Assembly (NCBI GenBank): GCA_043754435.1
Contig: JAYUUS010000154.1
Span: 1 to 37,293, forward strand
From: JANNYA01 sp043754435
Lineage (GTDB): Bacteria > Pseudomonadota > Gammaproteobacteria > Xanthomonadales > SZUA-5
DNA length: 37,293 nt
Direction of reading: 5' to 3'
The notes below the pieces were generated by a model. The model saw only the letters and a program-made list of their open reading frames with translations. It did no database searches and was not told the DNA's origin. The position numbers and the translations under genes are program-made. Shown here in pieces: positions 8,329 to 17,456 of this stretch. How positions within the stretch are numbered: position 1 is the stretch's first letter; every line of letters starts with the position of its first letter.

Positions 8329-11300
8329 ATGCAAATCACCGTCTCGACTAAAATCTGGATAAGACTAGCCTGCTACCTCCAGCATTCAATAGTGCTGATT
8401 CTCATCACGCTTGGCAGTGCATCGGCGACACCAATCAGCCGCGACAATGTGCGTTTTCGCAACTACAGCACCAATGAAGGATTGTCACAAACCACTATCC
8501 GAGCGATCGCACAAGATCGCACCGGGCTGATGTGGTTTGGCACCCAAGACGGCTTAAACCGTTTTGATGGCTATAAATTCAAAACCTTTTACCGTGACAG
8601 TGAACCCGTCGGCGCAATTAGCGACAACCATATTTTGTCGTTAGCCAGCGACGATGCGCGCACGGGGCTTTGGATTGGTACGCAGTCACGCGGACTAAAT
8701 TTTTTGGATTTAAAGCAAGAGCGGTTTCGCGCCTATCGCGCCGGTCAATTTGGGCTTACCAGCGATCAAATCAACAGCCTCAGCCTAAGCAGCGACGGTT
8801 CGCTTTGGTTTACTAGCAGCACGGGCGTAACGCATTTTGACCCAGATGCACAACGCGTGTTGAGCCACTTGGCGGTTTCGGGCGCTAACTTCGTCACGCT
8901 TGATGCCCAGGGCGCAGCTATTGTTGCTACCACGACCGGCGTGCTGCGCAGTGTCAGCGGGCAACTGCAGCACTGGCCTGACGAGCCTTGGCGCTACGGT
9001 GCAGCTCAGGTCGTGACTGTTGATCGTATAGGCGATGTCTGGGTAGGCTTAACGGGGGATGGCCTGTTGCATTTCAACCGCGACGGCATGTTGCTGGGGC
9101 ATTTTAAAAAGCAAAACACTCTGCTCGAACTACCCTCAGAACGGGCGCGCTGTACTGCCAATGGGGGCTGCCTTGAGGATGAAGATTCCATACCCGGCAA
9201 TGAAGTGCGCGCTTTGATGATTACCAAAGCGGATGAACTCTGGATCAGCACGATGACGGGAAGTGCAATCTATGACCGCAGCACACGCCGGTTCGTACGT
9301 TTTCTACATGACCCAGGTGACGCGACTAGCCTGCCCGCAAACCGTGCGCAAGCTTTATTTGAAGATCGCAGCCAGCAACTATGGGTAGGCACTTGGCGCG
9401 CTGGGGTTGCGGTGCATAACCCGCAAACGCGCTCGGTCAGCGTTATCCATCAACATGTCGACACCGAAGATTTTGGCAACGTAAAAAAGCAAGGCCTGCC
9501 GGGAAATTCGGTGCGCGCCATTTGGCGCGAAGCCGATGGCACCCTCTGGCTAGGCATACTCGAGAACGGCGGCTTGGTACATTACGACTTGTCGGCGGGC
9601 GTGCTGGCTCGCTTTGTGAACAAACCTAATGACCCCACCAGCATGGCTAGCAATTCGATTCAGGCGATCTTGCGCACTCGTAAAGGTGAGCTCTGGGTGG
9701 CCACCAATGGCGGCGGGCTGAATCAATTAATCAATTTGGGGACGCCCGCCGCCACGAAACTCAACAACACCGGCTTTGTTCGCTACGGCACGCGCGAACC
9801 TAGCCCGCGCACCCTCAATAGTGACAAAATCTTGGCCTTATTTGAAGATCGTGACGGCACTTTATGGGCGTCCAGCGAAGATGTTGGTTTGCTTTTTCGC
9901 TGCCCAGACTGCAACTCGTTCGAAGCATTTCTAGACAGCGACGGGCAAGCGCTACCGCTGACGATAAACGCTATTTTTCGCACCAAAAATGGCACTTTGC
10001 TATTGGGTGCACAGGGTCAAGGGCTAATCGCGGTCAACAGTGAAACGCATAAAATTAGACGATTTCGCGCGTCTGATCCAGACCGCACTGCCGACAACAG
10101 CGCCAACAGTACTGAACTCAGCCATGACTCGGTAACGAGCATATTTGAAACTAGCGGTGGCGCCATTTGGCTGGGTACGCAGGGTGGCGGCGTTAATCAT
10201 GTGATCTTTGAAGGCGATGTATTTACCGACCCAGTTCACTTTCAATCGGTGCGTAAATCTGACGGCCTCAGCTCCGATGCAGTGGGCGCTATTTTGGAAG
10301 ACCGCAATGGCAATCTGTGGGTCAGCACCACTGTAGGTATTGGGGTTATTGATCTCAAAACCATGAAGTCGCAACAGCTGACCGAAAGCCAGGGCATGGA
10401 TCGCTCAGGCTATTATTTGGGTGCGGGCGCAAAAGATGAGGATGGCAGTTTGATGTTTGGCGGGGTTGCAGGGCTCATTCGGTTTAACCCGCTGGAGTTG
10501 GCGGCAAAGCCTGCCCTGGAGCCGCCCGTATTCACCGATATGCAAATCTTAAATTTGCCATTGAAACTAGCTTGGCAAAGCCCGAAATCACCGCTGACGA
10601 TGGCAACGCCGTTCGCCTCATCGCTAAGGCTTTCGCACAAAGAAAATATGTGGACGATTGAGTTTTCAGCACTCAATTTTGGCTACGCCTATGCCAGCCA
10701 GTACCAATACCGCCTATTGGGCTCTAGCCCGGAATGGGTCGACACCGCCGTAGGCCAACGCAGCGCAACGTTTACTAATTTACCGGCGGGAAGCTATCGT
10801 TTTGAAGTGCGCACCGTCAGTGGCGAGTTCAAAAGTGCCAGCACAAGCCTAGATCTTATTACCCTGCCAGCACCTTGGCTATCGATTTGGGCTAAAGCAT
10901 TTTACACCGCTGCTTTGATGCTGTTGATCTGGTTTTTTTATGCGCAGGTTAGGCGGCGAGTTACGGAAAAATTGCGTGATGCAGAACTTGTCGAACGCAG
11001 TGAAGCCCTGCTAAAGCACGCGCTCTGGGGTAGCCGGGATGAGCTTTGGGATTTAGATTTGCGTAGCGGCGGCCTGCAATCAGTCAATCCATTGATAGAC
11101 ATACAGCGGGATCGCTTGAAGCCACCCGCTGGCCCCCTCACGTTAGATGATTTAGTCAAGATTACCCACCCGGCGGATCGGGCGCGCCTGAAGCTCGCAT
11201 TAAGCGCGCACATTAATGAAGGCACGGAATACTTTGAGGCCGCCTTTCGCATGCGAACGGTGGATCGTGACTGGGCTTGGGTCATGGGCCGAGGACGCGC

Positions 11301-12264
11301 GATTGAGCGCGATTCGCATGGCCAAGCTGTGCGGCTAGTAGGCACGTTGCGCGATATATCGGATGTAAAAGCCGTCGAAGAAGAGTTACGTAGCGTCAAC
11401 GAGCGGCTGGAAGACCGAGTTATGGAACGCACTGTGGCCCTGAGTGCCAGCAATTTAGAGCTAAGCTCAACGCTTACGACTCTAAAGAACACCCAGCGGC
11501 AGCTGGTTGATAGCGAAAAAATGGCTTCCCTTGGAAATTTAGTGGCAGGGGTTGCACATGAAATCAATACTCCGCTCGGTATTGGCGTGACGGCAGCGTC
11601 GCACCTGCGGCAAGAGACGGAGCGCTTGGCCAGACATTTAGAAAAAAACACCCTAAGTAAATCAGAGTTGGAGCAATTTACCAAAAGCGCCGTAGAAGCC
11701 AGTGATTTAGTGCTCAAAAATTTGGATCGCGCCAGCAAACTGGTACGCAGTTTCAAACAAGTTGCGGTTGACCAGGGCAGCGAAGCGCTGCGCATGATTG
11801 TCCTCGCAAGCTATTTAGAGGAAGTGTTATTCACCCTGAAACCGACGCTCAAGCGCACGCAGCATCGCATTCATTTAGCGGTGCCCGCGACGCTGACGAT
11901 GGAAACCTATCCAGGTGCACTGTCCCAGATTATCTTTAACTTAGTCACCAACTCGCTTACCCATGCTTACCCAGAGCGCAATGATGGCAATATCGAAATT
12001 AGCGCTGATTTGATGAGTTCCGAATCGAACGCTGGTCTGATATTGCTAACCTATCGCGATGACGGCATTGGCATGCCAGAACTGGTGCGAAACCGCATTT
12101 TCGAACCCTTTTTCACCACCAAACGCGGCCAGGGCGGCTCTGGCTTGGGCATGCATGTGGTTTATAACTTGGTGACTCAGCTGCTAAAGGGCAGCATTCA
12201 GTGCATAAGCACCGAGGGCGTGGGCACCGAAATTATTATCCAAATCCCTATGCGCAGCGTTTGA
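8329..12264 (+). CDS. Two-component-propeller sensor histidine kinase
   Basis: This is a 1311-residue membrane sensor kinase. An N-terminal hydrophobic export segment (about 10-34) precedes many two-component-propeller repeats of the type GLMWFGTQDGLNRFDG and LWVSTTVGIGVIDL, out to about residue 700. A Y_Y_Y-like beta-sandwich spans about 765-835 and a transmembrane helix about 850-872. A PAS-like domain (about 895-1020) and a short coiled coil lead to the kinase core. The phospho-acceptor is H1077 in VAHEINTPLG, and the ATPase domain has an N box (FNLVTNSLTHAY), DDGIGMP (1244-1250) and a GGSGLGMHV G2 box. The large periplasmic part should bind a ligand, perhaps a polysaccharide or surface polymer, but the ligand is unknown. 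There is no receiver or DNA-binding domain, unlike the hybrid propeller sensors of Bacteroidetes, so it needs a separate partner; phoB directly upstream is the obvious candidate. Confidence 0.92.
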   Translation: MQITVSTKIWIRLACYLQHSIVLILITLGSASATPISRDNVRFRNYSTNEGLSQTTIRAIAQDRTGLMWFGTQDGLNRFDGYKFKTFYRDSEPVGAISDNHILSLASDDARTGLWIGTQSRGLNFLDLKQERFRAYRAGQFGLTSDQINSLSLSSDGSLWFTSSTGVTHFDPDAQRVLSHLAVSGANFVTLDAQGAAIVATTTGVLRSVSGQLQHWPDEPWRYGAAQVVTVDRIGDVWVGLTGDGLLHFNRDGMLLGHFKKQNTLLELPSERARCTANGGCLEDEDSIPGNEVRALMITKADELWISTMTGSAIYDRSTRRFVRFLHDPGDATSLPANRAQALFEDRSQQLWVGTWRAGVAVHNPQTRSVSVIHQHVDTEDFGNVKKQGLPGNSVRAIWREADGTLWLGILENGGLVHYDLSAGVLARFVNKPNDPTSMASNSIQAILRTRKGELWVATNGGGLNQLINLGTPAATKLNNTGFVRYGTREPSPRTLNSDKILALFEDRDGTLWASSEDVGLLFRCPDCNSFEAFLDSDGQALPLTINAIFRTKNGTLLLGAQGQGLIAVNSETHKIRRFRASDPDRTADNSANSTELSHDSVTSIFETSGGAIWLGTQGGGVNHVIFEGDVFTDPVHFQSVRKSDGLSSDAVGAILEDRNGNLWVSTTVGIGVIDLKTMKSQQLTESQGMDRSGYYLGAGAKDEDGSLMFGGVAGLIRFNPLELAAKPALEPPVFTDMQILNLPLKLAWQSPKSPLTMATPFASSLRLSHKENMWTIEFSALNFGYAYASQYQYRLLGSSPEWVDTAVGQRSATFTNLPAGSYRFEVRTVSGEFKSASTSLDLITLPAPWLSIWAKAFYTAALMLLIWFFYAQVRRRVTEKLRDAELVERSEALLKHALWGSRDELWDLDLRSGGLQSVNPLIDIQRDRLKPPAGPLTLDDLVKITHPADRARLKLALSAHINEGTEYFEAAFRMRTVDRDWAWVMGRGRAIERDSHGQAVRLVGTLRDISDVKAVEEELRSVNERLEDRVMERTVALSASNLELSSTLTTLKNTQRQLVDSEKMASLGNLVAGVAHEINTPLGIGVTAASHLRQETERLARHLEKNTLSKSELEQFTKSAVEASDLVLKNLDRASKLVRSFKQVAVDQGSEALRMIVLASYLEEVLFTLKPTLKRTQHRIHLAVPATLTMETYPGALSQIIFNLVTNSLTHAYPERNDGNIEISADLMSSESNAGLILLTYRDDGIGMPELVRNRIFEPFFTTKRGQGGSGLGMHVVYNLVTQLLKGSIQCISTEGVGTEIIIQIPMRSV

Positions 12265-12305
12265 GCTGCCCATAAAAGTCTAGTTCGAGAAGACAACAAT
12301 CCAAT

Positions 12306-12454
12306 AAACCACAACTATCGTCATTCCGGCGGACGCCGAAATCCGGAATCCGGTTTTTCGCGGAGAGTCTCATTTTCCCACGTTCCGTTGGACACTTTCC
12401 TGGATCCCGGCATGCGCCGGGATGACGAAATCGCGAACTTCTTTATTGTGGTTT
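12306..12454. repeat. REP-like inverted repeat doublet with outer inverted repeat
   Basis: Two inverted copies of a REP-like unit lie at about 12320-12347 (cgtcattccggcg, then its hairpin partner) and 12400-12427 (the reverse complement with cccggcatgcgccggg). An outer 9-bp inverted repeat, aaaccacaa at 12306-12314 and ttgtggttt at 12446-12454, encloses the pair. It lies between the convergent propeller kinase and FKBP genes. The gtcattccggcg-type unit is a familiar dispersed repeat of proteobacterial intergenic DNA. Confidence 0.75.
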
Positions 12455-12483
12455 TGAAATAGTTTCAGAATAACTATTAAAGT

Positions 12484-12519
12484 AAAAAACCCGACTTGCG
12501 TTTTGCATAAGTCGGGTTT
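12484..12519 (-). terminator. Rho-independent terminator of the FKBP gene
   Basis: A perfect 11-bp stem, aaacccgactt (12487-12497) with aagtcgggttt (12509-12519), encloses an 11-nt loop. On the minus strand the stem is followed by a run of six T. It begins 25 bp after the FKBP stop codon. On the plus strand only three T follow the stem, so termination of the kinase transcript here would be weaker. Confidence 0.92.
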
Positions 12520-12544
12520 GCGTGGAAACTTCGATACTCGAAAA

Positions 12545-13291
12545 CTACTTCACATCAAGCAATTTGATCTCAAACTGCAATGCTTGGTTCGGACCAATCG
12601 CACGCGGTGCGCGGTCTGCGCCATAGGCTTTTGAGGGCGGTAAAAAAACCTGCCAAGTATCGCCCACTTTCATCAGTGGCAACACTTCCTGCCAGCCGGG
12701 CAGTACTTGATCGAGTTTAAATTTTGCTGGCACGCCGCGCGCAAAGGAGCTATCAAACTCTTGGCCGGAGATAAGTGAGCCACGGTAATGCACGGTAACT
12801 TCACTTTTCGCGGTTGGACGCGCGCCATTGCCTTCTTCAATCACGCGGTATTGAATACCTGATGGCAGGGATACAACATTTTTCTTAGTCTTGTTTTCTA
12901 ACAAAAATTTGTCACTGCGCGCCTGATTTTCAGCAGCAATAATCTTGTAAGCCGCTTCTGCTTCGCCTCGCATTTTGAATTCAAGCGAATATAGCTGTTT
13001 GCCCATGTCTTCGCGCGGAATGGTCGGCTCTTTCTTGGCAAAACCGTCCTGCACGCCACGCACAACCTGTGCAACATCGACCGGGGCCTTACTTTCGATC
13101 ATATCCAAGCCGAGTTTGAAGCCCAGCGCATAGGAGAGTTTGTTTTTATCTAACGGCACGGGTGCTGGCGGTTGATCGCTGGCCGCTGCGGGCGGTTGAT
13201 CGCTGGCAGCTGCGGCAGCAGCGGGTGCCTGTGCCATTAACGAGCCACAAAACGAGAATGCCGCGAGTGCGACTGCAATTTTCAATTTCAT
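12545..13291 (-). CDS. FKBP-type peptidyl-prolyl cis-trans isomerase (FkpA/Mip type)
   Basis: The 248-residue protein has a Sec signal peptide (1 to about 20, ending SLMAQA) and an Ala/Pro-rich linker with two 8-residue repeats (ASDQPPAA). A helical dimerisation domain (about 48-145) resembles FkpA and Mip. The FKBP domain (about 150-248) includes VTVHYRGSL, SGQEFDSS, VLPGWQEVLPLMKVGDTW and YGADRAPRAIGPNQALQFEIKL. It should act in the periplasm as a chaperone and prolyl isomerase for outer-membrane and exported proteins. The reverse-strand sequence ctcctggag lies 8-16 bp before the ATG at 13291 and serves as ribosome-binding site. A strong terminator follows the gene, so it is likely monocistronic. 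Confidence 0.93.
   Translation of the reverse strand: MKLKIAVALAAFSFCGSLMAQAPAAAAAASDQPPAAASDQPPAPVPLDKNKLSYALGFKLGLDMIESKAPVDVAQVVRGVQDGFAKKEPTIPREDMGKQLYSLEFKMRGEAEAAYKIIAAENQARSDKFLLENKTKKNVVSLPSGIQYRVIEEGNGARPTAKSEVTVHYRGSLISGQEFDSSFARGVPAKFKLDQVLPGWQEVLPLMKVGDTWQVFLPPSKAYGADRAPRAIGPNQALQFEIKLLDVK
13167..13212. repeat. 24-bp tandem repeat in the FKBP linker
   Basis: The motif ggcggttgatcgctgg occurs at 13167-13182 and again at 13191-13206, a period of 24 bp. It encodes two copies of the 8-residue unit ASDQPPAA just after the signal peptide, so a change of copy number would stay in frame. Confidence 0.85.
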
Positions 13292-13587
13292 TCAAAATCT
13301 CCAGGAGAAATAAGGGTTTGGTGAAACAAAGGAACGCCATAAGACAGCAGGTGGCGGAGTGTAGCCAAGGCGCAAAGGCGATGCCTATAAGCACGAGCGG
13401 TATGAAACCGCACATATGCCTGCGATTCAGAACTCAGTTTTACAAAACTAACAATCACTACCGAGATTTTTAATCGAACCAACTGGGTTATTTCGCAGAT
13501 TGAACAATAATTTGGTTGGAATCTTTACTTCTAATTGCGTGCGCAATCATTCAAGTTCGGACCGAATCGGCTCTCTGACTCACCCAA
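13292..13587. other. Intergenic region without recognisable gene
   Basis: These 296 bp between two minus-strand genes hold the upstream region of the FKBP gene. I see no RNA gene, no convincing ORF and no clear -10/-35 pair. The plus-strand open frames in the area look like chance. Confidence 0.5.
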
Positions 13588-14118
13588 CTAACTTCGATCC
13601 AAAGTCACATGCCATGCAAAGCAGCTCGCTAGCTCAGGCGGAATTCCGGCAATGTTGTCGTGCGCCCAGGTTTGAATGTCGGAGGTTTCGAATATCGTCG
13701 CGGCACCACCCCAGCTGCCTAGGGATTTTGATTTCAATGGGTCGCCTGCATAAAAGTCAAAGTGTTCGTCGGATTTCCCATCCGCTAGGTACAAAATTTG
13801 CCATGTGTTAAAGCGAAAAGATTCAAGTAGCTCTATCTTTTTCACCCCTGCTTGCTTTGCCAGCACGCCGCTCAATTTCGCTTTCATCGCCTTATTCAAG
13901 CTCCGGTCAATCCCTACACATGGCCGCGCATCGAGAAACTTTAGCGTGCTTTGGTATTGCGCCTGAGTGATATCGCGATTGCGCAGGGCTAGCTGCGCGA
14001 CGCTGGTAATACGGGCCTTTTGTGACGCTGGAATGTCCGGTTCAACGAGGCTTAGTTGACCCGCCAACGCGCCATAACTCAATAAACTCAGTGCCCAACT
14101 CATCCGAAAACGTCCCAT
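13588..14118 (-). CDS. Hypothetical exported protein
   Basis: I do not recognise a family for this 176-residue protein. The N-terminus MGRFRMSWALSLLSYGALAGQ looks like a Sec signal peptide: basic start, hydrophobic core, and a likely cut near ALA-GQ. The mature part has two cysteines, in DARPCVGID and in ELASCFAWHV, that could form a disulphide in the periplasm. The ATG at 14118 is chosen over an in-frame TTG at 14130 because it gives a clean signal peptide; ATG 14103 is also possible. The gene is divergent from ureD with only 58 bp between the starts, so the two share a promoter region. A role in urea or nickel use is possible but nothing in the protein shows it. Confidence 0.7.
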   Translation of the reverse strand: MGRFRMSWALSLLSYGALAGQLSLVEPDIPASQKARITSVAQLALRNRDITQAQYQSTLKFLDARPCVGIDRSLNKAMKAKLSGVLAKQAGVKKIELLESFRFNTWQILYLADGKSDEHFDFYAGDPLKSKSLGSWGGAATIFETSDIQTWAHDNIAGIPPELASCFAWHVTLDRS

Positions 14119-14176
14119 ACATACGCCCAAGCAAGATACGATGCCGCGATCTTAACGCGCTAATGGGTCGCTTCAA

Positions 14177-15046
14177 GTGATCTCAACAATAAAGCCAAAA
14201 CCAACTGAAGCGGGCAGTCCGCCCTGGCAGGCAAGGCTGCGTTTGGGTTTCAATGCCGATTTGGGCACTACCCGACTGATGGATCGTTGGCATTCGGGGC
14301 CTTTGCGAGTGCAAAAAGCGCTGTATCCAGAGGGCAGCTCAGTTTGCCACGCAATTATTGTGCATCCGCCGGGCGGTGTCGTCGGTGGGGATGAACTCGA
14401 CGTTGATATTAAAGTGAATGACGATGCGCACGCTGTGATCACCACGCCGAGTGCTGCCAAGTGGTACAAGGCAAACGGCAAAAGCTCGAAACAGAGCGTG
14501 CAGATTCAGCTCGATGCGAACGCCAGCTTGGAGTGGCTGCCGCAAGAGGCAATCTTTTTTGATGCCGCCAATGTGCAATTATCACAGGCCATCAGGCTGG
14601 CAAAAAGCGCGCGCTATATTGCCTGCGATATTTTATGTTTAGGTCGCAGCGCCTCAGGCGAAACCTTCAATACCGGGCGCATCACGCAGCGCAGTACGAT
14701 CCATCGTGACGGAAAATTGATTTGGTTCGAGCAAGGCGCGCTGACCGCAGGTACAGCGCAAATGACCAGCGCTTTGGGTTTCAACGGCCATCCGGTATGC
14801 GCGACCTTGATCGCGGTAGGCGCACCCGTTCCCAGCGCGGTGATTGATGCGTTACGGCATGCTGAGAATTTGTTGTTGGGTGACGCTGCATGCTTTGGCG
14901 TGACGCAATTAAAAGGTGTGATCGTGGTGCGCTATCTGGGCGCTGCCAGCGAGGTGGCGCGTGCTGCAATGCTGTTAGCGTGGCAGCATTTGCGCCCGGT
15001 AGTCATGGCGCGCGCGGCGATTGAGTTGCGGATTTGGAATACTTAG
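14177..15046 (+). CDS. ureD: Urease accessory protein UreD (UreH)
   Basis: The 289-residue protein matches UreD: W-x-A-x-L-x-L near the start, VHPPGGVVGGDELDVDIKV, the EWLPQEAIFFDAA block and DILCLGRSASGETF. UreD binds urease apoprotein directly and, with UreF and UreG, forms the nickel-insertion complex in the cytoplasm. The start is a GTG at 14177. No later ATG is acceptable because the conserved N-terminal WQARLRL block would be lost. It is the first gene of the ureDABCEFG unit. Confidence 0.94.
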   Translation: MISTIKPKPTEAGSPPWQARLRLGFNADLGTTRLMDRWHSGPLRVQKALYPEGSSVCHAIIVHPPGGVVGGDELDVDIKVNDDAHAVITTPSAAKWYKANGKSSKQSVQIQLDANASLEWLPQEAIFFDAANVQLSQAIRLAKSARYIACDILCLGRSASGETFNTGRITQRSTIHRDGKLIWFEQGALTAGTAQMTSALGFNGHPVCATLIAVGAPVPSAVIDALRHAENLLLGDAACFGVTQLKGVIVVRYLGAASEVARAAMLLAWQHLRPVVMARAAIELRIWNT

Positions 15047-15102
15047 TCGGTGTACTTTGGGCCACAGTCGAGGCAACGTTTTCGACGCCGGATTGCCCAC
15101 TA

Positions 15103-15405
15103 ATGGATTTGACGCCCAGAGAAAAAGACAAACTGCTGCTTTTCACCGCCGGCTTGGTCGCCGAACGGCGCAAAGCGCGCGGCTTAAAGTTGAATTATCC
15201 TGAGGCGGTCGCGCTGATTTCAGCGGCGATTATGGAAGGCGCGCGCGATGGCAAAACGGTGGCTGAGTTGATGTCGGAGGGCACGAAAATCCTCACGCGC
15301 CATGATGTGATGGAGGGCATTAGCGAAATGATTCCCGACATACAGGTGGAAGCAACCTTCCCGGACGGCACGAAATTAGTCACCGTGCATAACCCAATTC
15401 CGTAA
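15103..15405 (+). CDS. ureA: Urease subunit gamma
   Basis: This is the 100-residue gamma subunit, beginning MDLTPREKDKL and ending VHNPIP, the standard length for UreA. The frame stays open upstream to a TTG at 15034, but the ATG at 15103 gives the exact family start and the upstream stretch has no family character. The internal motif LNYPEAVALISAAIMEGARD is typical. Gamma and beta subunits pack with UreC into the (alpha-beta-gamma)3 holoenzyme that hydrolyses urea to ammonia and carbamate. The gene starts 56 bp after ureD and ends 20 bp before ureB. Confidence 0.97.
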   Translation: MDLTPREKDKLLLFTAGLVAERRKARGLKLNYPEAVALISAAIMEGARDGKTVAELMSEGTKILTRHDVMEGISEMIPDIQVEATFPDGTKLVTVHNPIP

Positions 15406-15425
15406 ATACTGGCGCGAGAACCCTC

Positions 15426-15734
15426 ATGATTCCAGGTGAATATCTGATCGAACCCGGCGATATCGAATTGAACCTCGGCCGCGAAACGGTGTGCGTCAAA
15501 GTCGCCAATAGCGGTGACCGGCCGATTCAAGTCGGCTCGCATTTTCATTTTTTTGAAGCCAATCCGTCCCTGATCTTTGACCGCGCACTGAGCTACGGGC
15601 GTCGGCTGAATATCACCGCCGGCACTGCGGTGCGCTTTGAGCCTGGGCAAACCCGCACGATTGAGCTGGTGGCCTTGGCGGGCGAACGTATTGTGTATGG
15701 ATTTAATGGCCTAGTGATGGGGAAACTGTCATGA
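15426..15734 (+). CDS. ureB: Urease subunit beta
   Basis: The 102-residue beta subunit starts with the family signature MIPGEY and contains VGSHFHFFEAN and AGTAVRFEPGQTRTIELV. It is a separate polypeptide, as in most bacteria and unlike the fused subunits of Helicobacter. Its stop overlaps the start of ureC by ATGA, which suggests translational coupling so that the two subunits are made in balance. Confidence 0.97.
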   Translation: MIPGEYLIEPGDIELNLGRETVCVKVANSGDRPIQVGSHFHFFEANPSLIFDRALSYGRRLNITAGTAVRFEPGQTRTIELVALAGERIVYGFNGLVMGKLS

Positions 15735-17431
15735 GCAAACTCTCGCGTCAGGCCTATGCCGAGATGTTTGGCCCCACGACAGGTGATCGCATCCGCTTAG
15801 CCGATACCGAACTTTTTATCGAGATCGAAAGTGACTATGCGATCTATGGCGAAGAGGTGAAATTTGGCGGCGGCAAAGTGATCCGCGATGGCATGGGGCA
15901 ATCGCAGCGCAATCATGCCGAGGTAATGGATACCGTCATCACCAATGCCGTCATTCTTGACCACTGGGGCATCGTCAAGGCCGATATCGGCTTAAAAAAC
16001 GGCCTGATTGCCGCAATCGGCAAAGCTGGCAACCCGGATATCCAGCCCGGCGTTACGATGGCAATCGGTGGCGCTACCGAAATTATCGCCGGTGAAGGCA
16101 TGATCGTGACCGCAGGCGGCATTGATTCACATATTCACTTTATTTGCCCGCAGCAAATAGAAGAAGCGTTGATGAGCGGTATTACCACGATGTTGGGCGG
16201 CGGCACGGGTCCAGCGGTCGGCACCGCAGCCACGACCTGCACACCCGGGCCGTGGCATATCCACGCGATGCTGCAGGCGGCCGATGCGTTTCCGATGAAT
16301 CTGGGCTTTTTGGGCAAAGGCAATGTCAGCTTAGCTGAGCCGCTAATTGAGCAAATCCGCGCCGGTGCGATTGGACTTAAACTGCACGAAGACTGGGGCA
16401 GCACGCCCGCTGCGATTGACAATTGTTTAAGCGTCGCCGATCAGTATGACGTGCAGGTGGCCATTCACAGCGACACCTTGAATGAAGCTGGCTTTCTTGA
16501 GCACACGCTTGCGGCTTTTAAAAATCGCACGATTCACACGTTTCATACCGAAGGTGCGGGCGGCGGCCATGCGCCGGATATTATTGCCGCCGTGGGCGAG
16601 GCGAATGTGTTGCCCTCTTCGACTAATCCGACGCGCCCTTACACGATCAACACGCTTGATGAACATCTAGACATGCTGATGGTTTGCCACCATCTTGACC
16701 CGGCAATTGCCGAGGACGTGGCTTTCGCCGAATCCCGTATTCGGCGGGAAACCATTGCCGCTGAGGATATTTTGCACGACTTGGGCGCGATCTCGATGAT
16801 GTCGTCGGATTCACAGGCGATGGGGCGGGTCGGCGAAGTCATTACGCGCACTTGGCAAACCGCGCATAAGATGAAAGTGCAGCGCAGCAGTTTAGCCCCG
16901 GATAATGAGCGCCACGATAACTTCCGAGCGAAACGCTACATCGCCAAATACACGATTAACCCGGCGATTACGCACGGCATTTCGCATGTAGTAGGTTCGC
17001 TTGAAGTGGGCAAAATTGCCGATATTGTGCTGTGGCGGCCCGCGTTCTTTGGCGTCAAACCCAGCATGATTTTAAAAGGCGGCATGATCGCAGCGGCACT
17101 GATGGGGGACCCAAATGCCTCGATCCCAACGCCGCAGCCGGTGCATGCGCGCCCCATGTTTGGTGCGTTTGGCGGCGCGCTGAAAACGTCATTTACCTTT
17201 GTTTCGCAGGCGGCGCTGGACGCGGATATCGGCGCACAGCTCAAGCTCGCTAAGACCTTGATTGCGGTCAAAAACACGCGAAACCTGCGCAAAAGCGACA
17301 TGATCCACAACAGCGCAACGCCCAAAATGCAGGTTGATCCCGAAACCTATGAAGTGCGCGCGGACGGCGAATTACTAGTCTGCGAGCCTGCGCAAGTGCT
17401 GCCAATGGCGCAGCGCTATTTTCTATTCTAA
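15731..17431 (+). CDS. ureC: Urease subunit alpha (catalytic, nickel-binding)
   Basis: The 566-residue catalytic subunit keeps the residue numbering of Klebsiella urease. Nickel ligands H134 and H136 (SHIHF), the lysine that is carbamylated to bridge the two nickel ions K217, H219 (KLHEDWG), H246, H272, catalytic H320 with C319 in the mobile flap (MVCHHLD), and D360 (MMSSD) are all present. The C-terminus ends MAQRYFLF, also typical. The enzyme is therefore predicted to be active once loaded with nickel by UreDFG. There is no truncation or frameshift, and it is translationally coupled to ureB. Confidence 0.98.
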   Translation: MSKLSRQAYAEMFGPTTGDRIRLADTELFIEIESDYAIYGEEVKFGGGKVIRDGMGQSQRNHAEVMDTVITNAVILDHWGIVKADIGLKNGLIAAIGKAGNPDIQPGVTMAIGGATEIIAGEGMIVTAGGIDSHIHFICPQQIEEALMSGITTMLGGGTGPAVGTAATTCTPGPWHIHAMLQAADAFPMNLGFLGKGNVSLAEPLIEQIRAGAIGLKLHEDWGSTPAAIDNCLSVADQYDVQVAIHSDTLNEAGFLEHTLAAFKNRTIHTFHTEGAGGGHAPDIIAAVGEANVLPSSTNPTRPYTINTLDEHLDMLMVCHHLDPAIAEDVAFAESRIRRETIAAEDILHDLGAISMMSSDSQAMGRVGEVITRTWQTAHKMKVQRSSLAPDNERHDNFRAKRYIAKYTINPAITHGISHVVGSLEVGKIADIVLWRPAFFGVKPSMILKGGMIAAALMGDPNASIPTPQPVHARPMFGAFGGALKTSFTFVSQAALDADIGAQLKLAKTLIAVKNTRNLRKSDMIHNSATPKMQVDPETYEVRADGELLVCEPAQVLPMAQRYFLF

Positions 17432-17456
17432 AACTCTATTTTAAAGATGAGTCCTT

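Noticed and set aside
10938..11795. 285-residue open frame antisense to the propeller kinase
   Set aside because: It lies opposite the kinase core with clear domain motifs; its Ser/Arg-rich translation is typical of a shadow frame.
15034..15102. Upstream TTG extension of ureA
   Set aside because: The ATG at 15103 gives the exact family N-terminus and the usual 100-residue length.
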